Shown here piece after piece: positions 8,541 through 17,472 of a DNA stretch of 64,000 bases. The position numbers and the translations under genes were made by a program. A model generated the notes under the pieces. That model ran no database searches. It saw only the letters and a list, made by a program, of their open reading frames with translations, and had not been told where the DNA came from. Where the stretch lies: positions 1,364,001-1,428,000 of the forward strand of contig JASGHK010000005.1 in the NCBI GenBank assembly GCA_049841135.1. Direction: 5' to 3'. The stretch's first letter is position 1; every line of letters starts with the position of its first letter. This DNA comes from JACRCT01 sp049841135 (GTDB lineage: Bacteria; Myxococcota; Myxococcia; Myxococcales; UBA5297).

Positions 8541-8990
8541 CTACACGCCGGCGGCTTCGGCCACGAGCTTCGCCCGGATCTCCATGAGGATCTTCCCGAG
8601 CTGGTTGCGGCCCTTGCCGTCAGGGCCGTAGCCCCAGTACGAGTCGCCCTGCGCCGCCTCGACGATGTCCTCTTCGCCGGTGCCGAGCAGCGCCTGGCGC
8701 ACGTCGTCGTGCTGGCGGACCTTCGCCTCCACGGCGGTGCGCATCACGTCGTCCTTCACCTTCTCCCAGTCCTTGCGCAGCGGGCGCGCTCGGCTGCGCC
8801 CCATCCGCGCGGCGACCATGGGCCCTGCGGCGCGGCGGATCTCACCCTCGTGCTCGGTGCCCGCGAACTTCTGCGCCTGGAAGTAGTGCTCGGTGGTCGG
8901 CCACTCCTTCCCGCCGATCTTCACGGGGTGGCTCGAGAAGTTGGAGAAGCAGCCGTACGGCCCGTGCGTCGCGTAGAAGTAGATGGTCAC
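8541..8990 (-). CDS. NADAR-family protein (YbiA/DUF1768 type)
   Basis: A 149-residue protein with the NADAR signature: GCFSNFS (13-19), TEHYFQAQKF (33-42) and a C-terminal GDSYWGYG...GRNQLGKILMEIR (about 115-139). Characterised NADAR proteins are N-glycosidases. E. coli YbiA acts on riboflavin-pathway intermediates, and others remove ADP-ribose from guanine in DNA. The family was predicted from gene context to act in NAD/ADP-ribose metabolism. Here it starts four bases after the nadE stop, the third gene of a pncB-nadE-NADAR operon, which supports an NAD-related role. No ADP-ribosyltransferase partner was seen in the window, so it is not obviously an antitoxin. Confidence 0.85.
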   Translation of the reverse strand: MTIYFYATHGPYGCFSNFSSHPVKIGGKEWPTTEHYFQAQKFAGTEHEGEIRRAAGPMVAARMGRSRARPLRKDWEKVKDDVMRTAVEAKVRQHDDVRQALLGTGEEDIVEAAQGDSYWGYGPDGKGRNQLGKILMEIRAKLVAEAAGV

Positions 8991-8994
8991 GTCG

Positions 8995-10972
8995 TCACTC
9001 CTCGGCCAGCGCCCGCCGCAGGTCCGCCAGCTCGGCGTCGAAGCCGCTGGTCAGGATGGGGAACCGGCACCAGCCACGCGGGTCGAGGCTCTCGTCGTCG
9101 AGGTGGAAGCTGGGCGCATAGCGCTCGCGCTTCCACTGGTTGCGGCACCAGAGCTTGAAGAACCGCTCGATCCACCCTGCGAGCTGCGCCTTCTCGATCT
9201 CCGGCATCTCCACCCGGAGCCGCCGGTAGCACTCCAGCGGCGTCTGCTTGTCGCGGATGGCCGCCCGCTCCACGCGGTCGAGCACGTGGTACGGCATCAG
9301 GTCCGCCTCGTCGGTCTGGTTCTGGTCGCGCGGCCGCAGCTCGGCGGTGGGCGCCTGGTTGGTGACCGAGGCCAGCGCTGGGATGGGCGCGAAGCCCTTG
9401 GGCCCCACCGTCTCCAGCCAGCGCAGGTAGATGCGCAGCGCCGCCTTGTCGATCCCGGCGATGGGCGACAGGCCGCCGCTGGTGTCGCCGTCCATGGTCG
9501 CGTAGCCCACCGCGACCTCGCTGCGGTTGCTGGTCGCGAGCAAGAGCGCGTTCTTGGCGTTGGCGATCATCCACACGCTGGGCGACCGGGTCCGCGCCTG
9601 GATGTTCTGCAAGGTCACGTCGTCCTTGTCCCAGGTGAACGGCTTGCCGAGCGCCTTCTCCACCATCGCCGTGTAGCCCGCGACCTGGGCGTCGACATCA
9701 AGCTCCATGAACCGGGCGCCCAGGACCTTGGCGATCCCCGCCGCCGCGTCGCGAGTGACCTGGCCGCTGTTGCGGGTGGACTGGTAGACGCAGATCAGCA
9801 GCCGTCCGACCGCCTCCTGGGGCGTCTTCGCTTCCGCGAGCCCGCGCACGTGCTTGAGCTTGGCCAGAAACGCCTCGCGTCCGAGCTGCGCCCAACCCAG
9901 CTCGACCATCAGCGCGCAGAGCGCCGAGACCACCGTCGAGTCGCAGCCGCCGGAGAGCGAGACCACGAAGCCCTCGGAGCGGCTCTTGCGCATGTAGTCG
10001 AAGAGCGCGAGCGACACGGCGCGGGTGAACTCCTCTTCCTTGGAGGAGTACGGGTCCGCGGGCAGCTCGACCTCCGCGGCCGGCGCGCAGTCGGGGAAGC
10101 GGAACGGCACGCGGACGTCGGGCTCGGCGCCGAACTCGGGCTCGAAGCTCGCGGTGCGCGACTGCACGGTCCGCGTGGCGTCGATATCCACGGTCGCCGC
10201 GGCGATGGCGTGGTCGCTGAAGCTGAAGCGCGGCCCGCGTGCGAGCACGTTGCCGTTCTGCGCCACCAGCACGCCGCCGTCGTAGATGACGCGCCCGGCT
10301 TCGTTGCCCAGGAGGTTCGCGTACAGGTAGGTGACCGCGAAGGCGCGCGCCCCCTCGGCGACCAGGCGCTCGCGGACGGCGTGCTTGCCGAAGGCGAAAT
10401 GGCTGGCGCTCGGGTTGAGGAGCAGGTCGAGGCCCTTCTTCGAGAGCTCGCCGCCGGGCCGCTCGAGCCACCCAGGCGTCCTCGCAGATCTCGAAGCCAA
10501 GCTTCACCCCGCCGATCTCGAAGAGCAGGTCGCCGATCGGGACCTCCTGCCCGTCGAGCTGGAAGAGGCCGCGCACGCCGCAAGGCCAGGGACGGAACCA
10601 GCGCGGCTCGTAGTGGATGCCGTCGCCGGCGAGGTGCTGCTTGGGGACGAAGCCGACGATCTGGCCGTCGACCATCAGGCACGCCGCGTTGAGCAGCGCG
10701 TTCTGGTGCATCAGCGGCAGGCCGACCGAGACGATCATCCCGGAGGTCTCGGGGGCGAGCTTCTTGAGCGATGCCAGCGCGCGCTCCTGGACGCCGCGCA
10801 TGTGGAACGCGTCCTCGCAGCCGTAGCCCGTCAGGCACAGCTCGGGCGCGCAGAGGATGGAGACGCCGGCGGCGCGCGCCTCGGCGATGGCACCGCGCAG
10901 TGCCCGGGCGTTTCCGTCCCAGTCGAGCGGAGTGGTGTTGAGCGTCGCGGCCGCTACCTTGATCAGCTTCAT
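8995..10972 (-). CDS. nadE: Glutamine-dependent NAD+ synthetase (one frame break)
   Basis: Makes NAD+ from nicotinate adenine dinucleotide using ATP and glutamine-derived ammonia. The N-terminal nitrilase-type glutaminase shows its Glu-Lys-Cys triad: E44 in CAPELC, K111 in VPKQHL, C163 in EICEDAW. The C-terminal synthetase carries the ATP-PPase loop SLSGGCDS and the conserved ATSNRSEVAVGY and DTSGGLSPI segments. The reading frame changes at about 10465-10475, just after EICEDAW. Restoring one base (GTGGCTC to GAGCTC) yields a continuous protein of roughly 658 residues, the usual length. The start overlaps the pncB stop as ATGA. All catalytic residues survive, so the break is probably a sequence error, not decay. 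Confidence 0.88.
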
Positions 10973-12444
10973 GGCTTCGCCACCTTCCTCGCCTCCAGCA
11001 CCATCTTGGTGCGCAGCTCCTGCAGCGTGGGCTCCAGGCCCACCGGGTACAGGTGCGCGTTCATGAACCGCTTCGTGCCCGCGGGCAAGCGCTCCAGCTG
11101 CTGCCCCACCCGCTTGCGCGCCTGCTCGAGCGTCTCGTTGAGCAGGATCCTGCCGCCGCGCATCGCCGGCACCAGCAGATCGTGGTGGGTCGCGCCCTCG
11201 GGCAGCGGCCAGCGCAGCGTCGGGTCGAACGGATGGATGATTCCGCGGCCACCCGGCCAACCGGCGTCGACGTTGTAGATGCCGTCGGCGGCGAAGCCCT
11301 CGGCGGTCTCGAAGCGGCGGACCTGGAGCAGCCCCGGCGTGGAGGTCTTGGCCGCCTGTTCGCTGACCTTCACCCGGTACTTCCACTTCTCCTCGCCCGG
11401 CTTGCGGACCGCGGCGAGCTTGTAGACGCCGCCCAGCGCCGGCTCGTCGTAGGCGGTGACCAGCCGCGTGCCCACACCCCAGACGGCGATCTTCGCGCCC
11501 TGGATCTTCAGGCTCTCGATGATCCGCTCGTCGAGGTCGTTGGAGGCGTAGATGCGCGCCTCGGGGAAGCCGCCGTCGTCGAGGATCTTGCGGGCCTTGA
11601 TGGAGAGGTCGGCGAGGTCGCCCGAGTCGAGGCGGATGCCGAGCAGCGTCTGGCCGCGCGCGCGCAGCCACTGTCCGGCCTCCACCGCGTGGTGCACGCC
11701 CTCGAGCGTGTCGTAGGTGTCGACCAGGAAGACGCAGTTGTTGGGCATCGCCTCCGCGTACTTCTGGAAGGACTCCTTCTCCTCGTCGAAGAGCATCACC
11801 CAGCTGTGCGCGTGCGTGCCCTTGACCGGGATGCCGTACAGCTTGCCGGCCAGCACGTTGCTGGTCGCGGCGCAGCCACCCAGGTAGGCCGAGCGGCTGG
11901 CGGTCATGGCGCCGTCGATCCCTTGAGCGCGGCGCAACCCGAACTCGAGCACCGGCTCGCCCTTGGTCGCGAGCACGACGCGCGCAGCCTTGGTGGCGAC
12001 GAGCGTGGCGAAGTTCACCAGGTTGAGCAGCGCGGTCTCGGCGAGCATGCAGGCCGCGACCGGACCGCTGACCCGCATCAGCGGCTCCTGCGGGAAGACG
12101 AGCGTGCCCTCCGGCACCGCGTCGACGTCGACCGCGAGCTCCAGCCGGCCCAACTCGTCGAGGAAGCCGCGGTCGAAGAGCGGCTTGCCGTCGGCCCCTT
12201 GGAGGGTCGCGAGGTAGGCGCGGTCGTCCTCGGTGAAGCGCGCCGTCGAGAGGAACTCGAGCGCGCTCTCGAGCCCGGCCGCCACCGTGAAGCCTGAGCC
12301 GAAGGGCGCCCGCCGGAAGATGAGGTGGAAGACCGCCTCGTCCTTCCAGGCGCCGGACTTCCAGACCGCGTGCGCCATGGTCAGCTGGTAGAGGTCGGTG
12401 AGCAGCGAGAGCGACGGCCGGTACAGGTCCGAGAGCGAGCCCAT
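10969..12444 (-). CDS. pncB: Nicotinate phosphoribosyltransferase
   Basis: Converts nicotinate and PRPP to nicotinate mononucleotide, the entry step of NAD salvage, in the cytoplasm. The 491-residue length is normal. Visible family features are TDLYQLTMAHA (16-26), the segment GTHAHSWVM (209-217) with the histidine expected to be phosphorylated, RLDSGDLADLS and YASNDLDERII near the phosphate site. It is the first gene of an operon with nadE and NADAR. Its ATG is 21 bases from a perfect 6-7-6 palindrome. With the nicotinamidase-like hydrolase in the neighbouring unit, the block can take nicotinamide to NAD+ except for the NadD adenylyl step, which is not in the window. Confidence 0.92.
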   Translation of the reverse strand: MGSLSDLYRPSLSLLTDLYQLTMAHAVWKSGAWKDEAVFHLIFRRAPFGSGFTVAAGLESALEFLSTARFTEDDRAYLATLQGADGKPLFDRGFLDELGRLELAVDVDAVPEGTLVFPQEPLMRVSGPVAACMLAETALLNLVNFATLVATKAARVVLATKGEPVLEFGLRRAQGIDGAMTASRSAYLGGCAATSNVLAGKLYGIPVKGTHAHSWVMLFDEEKESFQKYAEAMPNNCVFLVDTYDTLEGVHHAVEAGQWLRARGQTLLGIRLDSGDLADLSIKARKILDDGGFPEARIYASNDLDERIIESLKIQGAKIAVWGVGTRLVTAYDEPALGGVYKLAAVRKPGEEKWKYRVKVSEQAAKTSTPGLLQVRRFETAEGFAADGIYNVDAGWPGGRGIIHPFDPTLRWPLPEGATHHDLLVPAMRGGRILLNETLEQARKRVGQQLERLPAGTKRFMNAHLYPVGLEPTLQELRTKMVLEARKVAKP

Positions 12445-12464
12445 GGCGTTCCTCCATCTGGCCT

Positions 12465-12483
12465 TAGTGTAATGGCGACACTA
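12465..12483. promoter_or_regulatory. Perfect operator palindrome before pncB
   Basis: TAGTGT-AATGGCG-ACACTA, a perfect 6-bp inverted repeat with a 7-base spacer, 21 bases upstream of the pncB start, where a repressor would block the promoter or initiation. The arms and spacing match the site before the PP2C gene at 8306-8324. The GT-N7-AC core fits the published NrtR consensus; the regulator itself is not in the window. Confidence 0.7.
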
Positions 12484-12584
12484 GCCCTAGGCAACCAAGC
12501 CTTCGCGCCGAGCGGCTGGCGACGGCCGCTAGCAGCTTAGCGACCTCCTCCCGCTCCGGCGGGACTTCATGGGGAGGGAGACGG

Positions 12585-13469
12585 CTAGCGACGCTCCGGC
12601 AGCAGCCGCGCGAGGATGCGGTCGAGGTCGTCGTAGTTGAAGAAGTCGAGCTCGATGCGGCCCTTGCCGCCGCGGTCGATGATGCGCGCCTTGGTGCCGA
12701 GGCTGCGCTGGATCTGATCGACGAGCGAGCGGACCTGGGCGGTCTCCTCGCGCTTCTTGTTGCCGTGCGGCTTGCCGGCCTTGAGCTTGCGAACGAGCTG
12801 CTCGGTGGCGCGCACCGAGAGCTTCTTGTTCACCACCTCGCCCGCGGCCTTCTTCATCGCCTCGGCCTCGGCCAGGCCGAGCAGCGCGCGGGCGTGCCCC
12901 ATGTTGAGCTCGCCATCCATCAGCGCGCCCTTGATCTCCTTGGGCAGGTGCAGGAGGCGCAGCGCGTTGGCGATGGACGAGCGGTCCTTGCCGACGCGCT
13001 GGGCGCAGGTCTCCTGCGTCAGCCCGTGCTCGTCGATGAGGCGCTTGTAGCCCTCGGCCTCCTCGATGGGGTTGAGGTCCTCGCGCTGGAGGTTCTCGAT
13101 GAGCGCGATCTCGAAGGCTTCCTTGGCGTTGGTCTCGCGAAGGATGGCCGGGACCTCGCGCAGGCCGGCGAGCTGCGCGGCCCGCCAGCGGCGCTCGCCG
13201 GCGATGATGCGGTAGCGGCCCTGCTCCTTGCGCACCAGGATCGGCTGGAAGATGCCCTTGGCGCGGATGGACGCCGCGAGCTCCTCCAGCTTGGCGGAGT
13301 CGAACTGCTGGCGCGGCTGCTTCTCGTCGCGGTCGATGTCCTCGATGGCGATCTGCAGGACCTGCGGCCGGTTGCTGGGCCGCTCGGCGGCAGTGCCGGG
13401 GATGAGGGCGCCCAGGCCCCGACCCAGGGCGCGCTTCTGCTGAACGTTGGGGACGACCGGCGTAGCCAT
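12585..13469 (-). CDS. parB: Chromosome partitioning protein ParB
   Basis: CTP-dependent clamp that loads at parS and spreads on origin DNA for segregation. The 294-residue protein opens with the usual KRALGRGLGALIPG. It then has the N-terminal CTP/partner domain (IEDIDRDEKQPRQ; box II GERRWRAAQLAG, about residues 105-116) and a helix-turn-helix (LTQETCAQRVGKDRSSIANA, about 150-170). A C-terminal dimerisation region ends in IDRGGKGRIELDFFNYDD. It follows parA on the same strand with a 66-base gap. Two parS-like sites lie at 14474 and 15492. The gene is intact. Confidence 0.95.
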   Translation of the reverse strand: MATPVVPNVQQKRALGRGLGALIPGTAAERPSNRPQVLQIAIEDIDRDEKQPRQQFDSAKLEELAASIRAKGIFQPILVRKEQGRYRIIAGERRWRAAQLAGLREVPAILRETNAKEAFEIALIENLQREDLNPIEEAEGYKRLIDEHGLTQETCAQRVGKDRSSIANALRLLHLPKEIKGALMDGELNMGHARALLGLAEAEAMKKAAGEVVNKKLSVRATEQLVRKLKAGKPHGNKKREETAQVRSLVDQIQRSLGTKARIIDRGGKGRIELDFFNYDDLDRILARLLPERR

Positions 13470-13535
13470 GGCTGCTCTTCGGACCTTCCCGGCCCAGACG
13501 AAGGGCCGGCGCTGCGGGTTCGATCAGGGGACGGG

Positions 13536-14320
13536 TCAGGCGCTCTTGCGCGACGGGCGGCGGCGGCGCTGGAGCTTCGCGCGCCAGCGAGAGGTAGCTC
13601 TCGCTGCCCTTGGAGCGCAGATCGTAGAGGACGATCGGCTTGCCGTAGCTGGGGCACTCGGTCAGCCGCACGTTGCGCGGGATGATCGTGTCGAAGACCT
13701 TCTCTTCGAAGTGGTTGCGCGCCTCTTCGGCCACCTGGTGGGCGATCGACAGGCGGGGGTCGTACATCGTCAGGACGATCCCCTCGAGGTCGAGCTTCGG
13801 GTTGAGCTCCTGCTTGACCAGGTTGACCGTGTTCATCAGCTCGCTGATGCCCTCGAGCGCGAAGTACTCGGTCTGGAGCGGGATGAGCACCGCGTCCGCG
13901 GCGACCAGCGCGTTGATGGTGAGGAGCGACAGCGAAGGCGGGCAGTCGATGAGGATGTAGTCGTACTTCGACTTGGCCTTGGCCAGCGCGTCGCGGAGCC
14001 GGAACTCGCGGCCCTCCAGGCCCACCAGCTCGACTTCGGCGCCGGCGAGGTCGCGAGCCGCGGGGAGGACGTCCAGATACTTGAGCCTCGGTCTTGAGGA
14101 CGACCTCGTCGAAGGAGGCCTCGCCGAGAAGGACGTCGTAAATCGACTTCTCCAGCTCGCGGACGTTGATTCCGAGGCCGCTGCCCGCGTTGGCCTGGGG
14201 GTCGATGTCGACAACCAGGGTCTTGCGCTCGTCGGAGGCGAGGCTGGCACCGAGGTTGATGGCGGTGGTGGTCTTGCCGACCCCGCCTTTCTGGTTGGAG
14301 ATCGCGAAGATTCGTCCCAT
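13536..14320 (-). CDS. parA: Chromosome partitioning ATPase ParA/Soj (two frame breaks)
   Basis: Dimerises on ATP and drives origin segregation with ParB. The deviant Walker A box KGGVGKTTTAIN (11-22) opens the first frame; the Walker B region DYILIDCPPSLSLL and later conserved segments are in a second frame. The first break is at 14083-14089, where GAGGCTC stands for GAGCTC; removing one G restores KTELKYLDVLPA. The second is at 13572-13578, where the gene otherwise runs into parB without a stop. Reading GAAGCTC as GAGCTC gives a normal tail (LARELQRRRR...) with a TGA at 13536. The corrected protein has about 260 residues, standard for Soj-type ParA. Confidence 0.9.
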
Positions 14321-14473
14321 CCGCTGCCCTTCCCAACCGCCGTCCGGCGGAGTCCCGTGAAGTGGCCGTCAGGTATGCCACGCAGGTCCGACACCGACAA
14401 GCAACCGGACGCCGGCAAATGCAGCGGTCGAGGGCTTTCTGGCTAGGCGTGGCGTGACATGCATGGTCACGGG

Positions 14474-14489
14474 TGTTCCACGTGGAACC
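14474..14489. promoter_or_regulatory. parS centromere site 1
   Basis: TGTTCCACGTGGAACC, a near-perfect 14-bp palindrome (GTTCCACGTGGAAC) matching the bacterial parS consensus in the form used by myxobacteria. It lies in the spacer upstream of parA, where ParB is expected to nucleate. Confidence 0.9.
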
Positions 14490-14583
14490 TGAGTAGCGGC
14501 TGGCCTTCCACGTCGGGCTCGGCTCGGCACCCATATAAAGGTAGAGACCGCGCGGGCTGGTGGGGCACGGGCGCTTGTTATGG

Positions 14584-14736
14584 CGCCAAGGTCGCCAAGG
14601 GACCAAGGTCGCCAAGAACTACTTGGGTCTCCTGGCGACCTGAAGCCCGTGGGAGGTCAGGCTGGCAACTCGACGCCGCAGCGAGCACGAACCCGCAGCA
14701 GTCTTGGCGACCTTGGCCCCTTGGCGACCTTGGCGG
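14584..14736. repeat. Inverted pair of TTGGCGACC repeats
   Basis: The left arm (14584-14615) is two GCCAAGGTC-type units separated by AAGGGACC. The right arm (14703-14736) is its reverse complement with few changes (CTTGGCGACCTTGG repeated). A third copy, in the right-arm orientation, lies at 23193-23226, between the accessory insert and the yidC block. Confidence 0.7.
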
Positions 14737-14843
14737 TTCAAGAGTCGCCCGATTCATCCTCAAAGGCTTCGGCCACTTCCAGAAAGCGAAGGGCCCGAGG
14801 CATTTGCCCCGGGCCCGAGCTCCGCAACACCGATGCGTCTCGG

Positions 14844-15498
14844 CTAGGTCGCCTTCTCGAAGACCACGATCCTCCGCGAAGCCTTCGAAACGGGGAGCTG
14901 GTAGCTCCGGTCAGAAAGCACTCGAAGGCCTTCTGGGAGACCCGAAGGGATGCTCGCCTCCGGGCCGAGCATCGACACGATGCGTCCGCCGGCCTTCGCG
15001 TAGACCGGCGACAGCTTGAGCCACTCCGGGAGCGGCATGAAGGCGCGGCAGATGACGACGTCCGAAACCGGCAGCTTCTCTTTCTGGGGATCGCCTTCGG
15101 CGCGGACGTGCAGGGCCTGGGCGTTCTTGAGCCCGATGCCCGCGATCGCCGCTTTCAGGAACCCCACCTTCTTCCCCACCGCGTCCGCCAATACGAACCG
15201 GGAGTCCGGAAGCGCAGCCGCCAAAGGGATTGACGGGAACCCGCCGCCGGCACCCAGATCGAGGACGGAGCCGGCGCCGCGGACTTCGGGGACCGCCGCC
15301 AGCGAGTCCACCAGGTGCCCTTCCACGGCTTGGACGGGATTCTGTGATGGAGGTGAGGTTCACCTTCTTGTTCCAGATGAGGAGCTGGTCCAGAAAGCGG
15401 CCGAGCTGATCGAGCTGCGGCGGGCTGAGCTCCACGCCCATCGCCTGGGCGCCACTTCGAAGCGAGTCGGTCAGGTGCTTTTCCACAGGACGTTCCAC
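14844..15498 (-). CDS. rsmG: 16S rRNA (guanine-N7) methyltransferase RsmG (frame break)
   Basis: SAM-dependent enzyme that methylates G527 of 16S rRNA. The N-terminal part (LDQLLIWNKKVNLTSIT) and the C-terminal part are in different frames. The latter starts with HLVDSLAAVPEV, then the SAM motif VLDLGAGGGFPSIPLA, and ends with RIVVFEKAT. The break is at 15338-15344; removing one A (CAGAATC to CAGATC) gives the expected ITDPVQAVEGHLVDSL. Corrected length is about 217 residues. A GTG at 15498 is the likeliest start; it lies inside parS site 2, and a DnaA-box-like site overlaps the next codons. It follows mnmG, the common mnmE-mnmG-rsmG-parAB order. Confidence 0.88.
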
Positions 15499-15505
15499 GT
15501 GAAAC
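15479..15505. promoter_or_regulatory. parS site 2 and adjoining DnaA-box-like site
   Basis: GTTCCACGTGAAAC (15492-15505) is a parS half-hybrid palindrome. TTTTCCACA (15479-15487) is a one-mismatch DnaA box. Both overlap the first codons of rsmG, so an origin-linked segregation site and a coding start share the same bases. Confidence 0.7.
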
Positions 15506-15561
15506 GGCGGCAAGTGGTTGATGTGTCGGGGAATCCCTGAACGGCCGTTTCTCCCCACACC

Positions 15562-15570
15562 TTATCCACA
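15562..15570. promoter_or_regulatory. Perfect DnaA box at the mnmG stop
   Basis: TTATCCACA matches the E. coli R-box consensus exactly. Its first three bases are the reverse complement of the mnmG TAA stop, and it lies 57 bases from parS site 2. Confidence 0.6.
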
Positions 15571-17439
15571 CCGACGGCGTCTCACCACATGAGCGGCCAG
15601 CAGCCCCATCGCCGCTGGCGTCATGCCCGGCATGCGCGAGGCCTGGCCCAACGTGGCCGGCCGCACCGCCATCAGCCGCTCGCGAATCTCGCGCGAGAAG
15701 CCGGCGATCGCTTCGAAGGGGAAGTCGGCGGGGATCTTTTCCGACTCCAGTCCCCTCGCCTTCCGAGCCCAGTCCTCCTGCCGCTCGATGTATCCCGCGT
15801 AGCGGACCTCGGTCTCCACCTCGTCCACCACGTCCACCGGTAGCGACGGGCTTCCACGCCCGCTCGGCTCGAAAAGCGATAGGTCTGCGTGGCGAATCTC
15901 TGGGCGCCGCAAGATGCCTGCGAGCGTCGTCGGGATGCGGATGGGCACCCAGCCCTTGGCCTCGAAGAGCCCGCGCACTTCCGCGGTCGGGTTCACCACC
16001 GCCCGCTCCAACCGATTGCAGCTCACCGGCGATCGCCCTCCGCTTCTCCCCTACCCGCTCCACCTCGCGCTCGCCCACCACGCCCAGCTCCGCACCCTTC
16101 TTCGTGAGCCGAAGGTCCGCGTTCTCTTCGCGCAGGAGCAGCCGGTGCTCGGCCCGCGAGGTGAAGATCCGGTACGGCTCGTCGGTGCCCTTCGTCACCA
16201 GGTCGTCCACCAGCACCGCGACCAGCGCCTCGCTCCGCTGCAGCCCGAACGGCTCGCGACGCTGGATGGCGCACCCGGCGTTGGCTCCCGCCCAGAAGCC
16301 CTGCACCGCGGCCTCTTCGTAGCCGGAGGTCCCGTTCACCTGACCGGCGAGGTACAGCCCCTCGACTCCCTTCACCTTCAACGTCGGCTCGAGCTGCGTC
16401 GGCGGCGCGTAGTCGTACTCCACCGCGTAGCCCGGCAGCAGCATCTCCACCTGTTCGAGGCCGCGAATGGTCCGCAGGAACTGAAGCTGCGCGTCGGCGG
16501 GCAAGCTCGTCGAGACGCCCGCGGGATAGACGATGTCCGTGTCCAGCCCGTCGGGCTCCAGGAAGATCGGATGGCGCTCGCGATGCGCGAAGCGCACCAC
16601 CTTGTCTTCCAGCGACGGGCAGTAGCGCGGCCCGCGCCCGACGATCACACCCGCATACAAAGGTGAGCGCGCGAGGTTCTCGCGGACCACCCGGTGGGTC
16701 TCCGCGTTGGTGTGCGTGATGGCGCAGTGCAGCTGCCGCAGCTTCGGGAAGCCGCTCGTGGTCGAGAACGAGAAGGGCCGCGGCACCTCGTCCCCAGGCT
16801 GCCTTTCGGTCCGGTCCCAGTCGATCGTCTTGCGGTCGAGACGCGCCGGAGTGCCGGTCTTGAAGCGCGCCAAGGTCAACCCGATCGACCGCAGCGACTC
16901 CGACAACCCGATCGCCGCGGCGTCGCCATCCCGCCCGCCCACTCGCTGCTCCGAGCCGACGTGCAGCAGGCCTTGGAGGAAGGTGCCGGCCGTGAGCACC
17001 ACCGCCTTCGCGGCGTACTCGATGCCACCCGCGCTGACGCCGACCACGCGCCGGCCCTCCGCGAGCAGCGCCTTGGCCTCCGCCTCCACCACCTCGAGCC
17101 CCGGCTGGCTCCGGACCCGACGAGCCATCTCCTCCGCGTAGAGCCGCCGGTCGCACAGCGCTCGCGTCGCGCGGACCGCCGGGCCCTTGCTCTCGTTGAG
17201 CCGGCGGAAGTGCGTGCCGGTGGCGTCGGTGACCTTCGCCATCTCGCCACCGAGCGCGTCGAGCTCCGCACCAGCTGGCCCTTGCCGGGTCCGCCGATGG
17301 CCGGGTTGCAGCTCATCAGCGCGATGCGATCCGGGCGCATCGTCACGCCCAGGACCTTGAGGCCCATCCGCGCACAGACCAGCGCCGCCTCGCAGCCCGC
17401 GTGGCCCAATCCCACGACAATCACGTCATACTTCGACAT
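15562..17439 (-). CDS. mnmG: tRNA U34 carboxymethylaminomethyl synthase subunit MnmG (two frame breaks)
   Basis: FAD enzyme that, with MnmE, modifies U34 of tRNAs. Three frames carry the gene. The N-terminal frame shows the FAD loop VIVVGLGHAGCEAA and CNPAIGGPGKGQLV. The middle frame has AKVTDATGTHFRRLN, FKTGTPARLD, CPSLEDKVVRF, GLYLAGQVNGTSGYEEAA and FTSRAEHRLLLRE. The C-terminal frame has AGYIERQ. The breaks lie at 17261-17272 (one base missing beside GAGCTC, restoring QLVRELDALGGEMAKV) and 16012-16024 (one extra base beside an AGCTC). Corrected length is about 625 residues, normal for MnmG. It lies 34 bases downstream of mnmE. Confidence 0.92.
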
Positions 17440-17472
17440 TCTTGCTCTTTGTTTGTTGTCACTATCTTCGTC

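Larger units (their letters stand above)
14321..14843. other. parA-rsmG intergenic region
   Basis: 523 bases without a supported gene. It contains parS site 1 and a large inverted pair of the TTGGCGACC repeat (14584-14615 and 14703-14736). Open frames here read the repeat and show no family features. It presumably holds the parAB promoter. Confidence 0.6.

Noticed and set aside
9698..12457. A 919-residue plausible-looking frame across pncB and nadE
   Set aside because: It reads pncB in the wrong frame (Arg/Ala-rich) and contains only the N-terminal part of NadE; it is a frame artefact.
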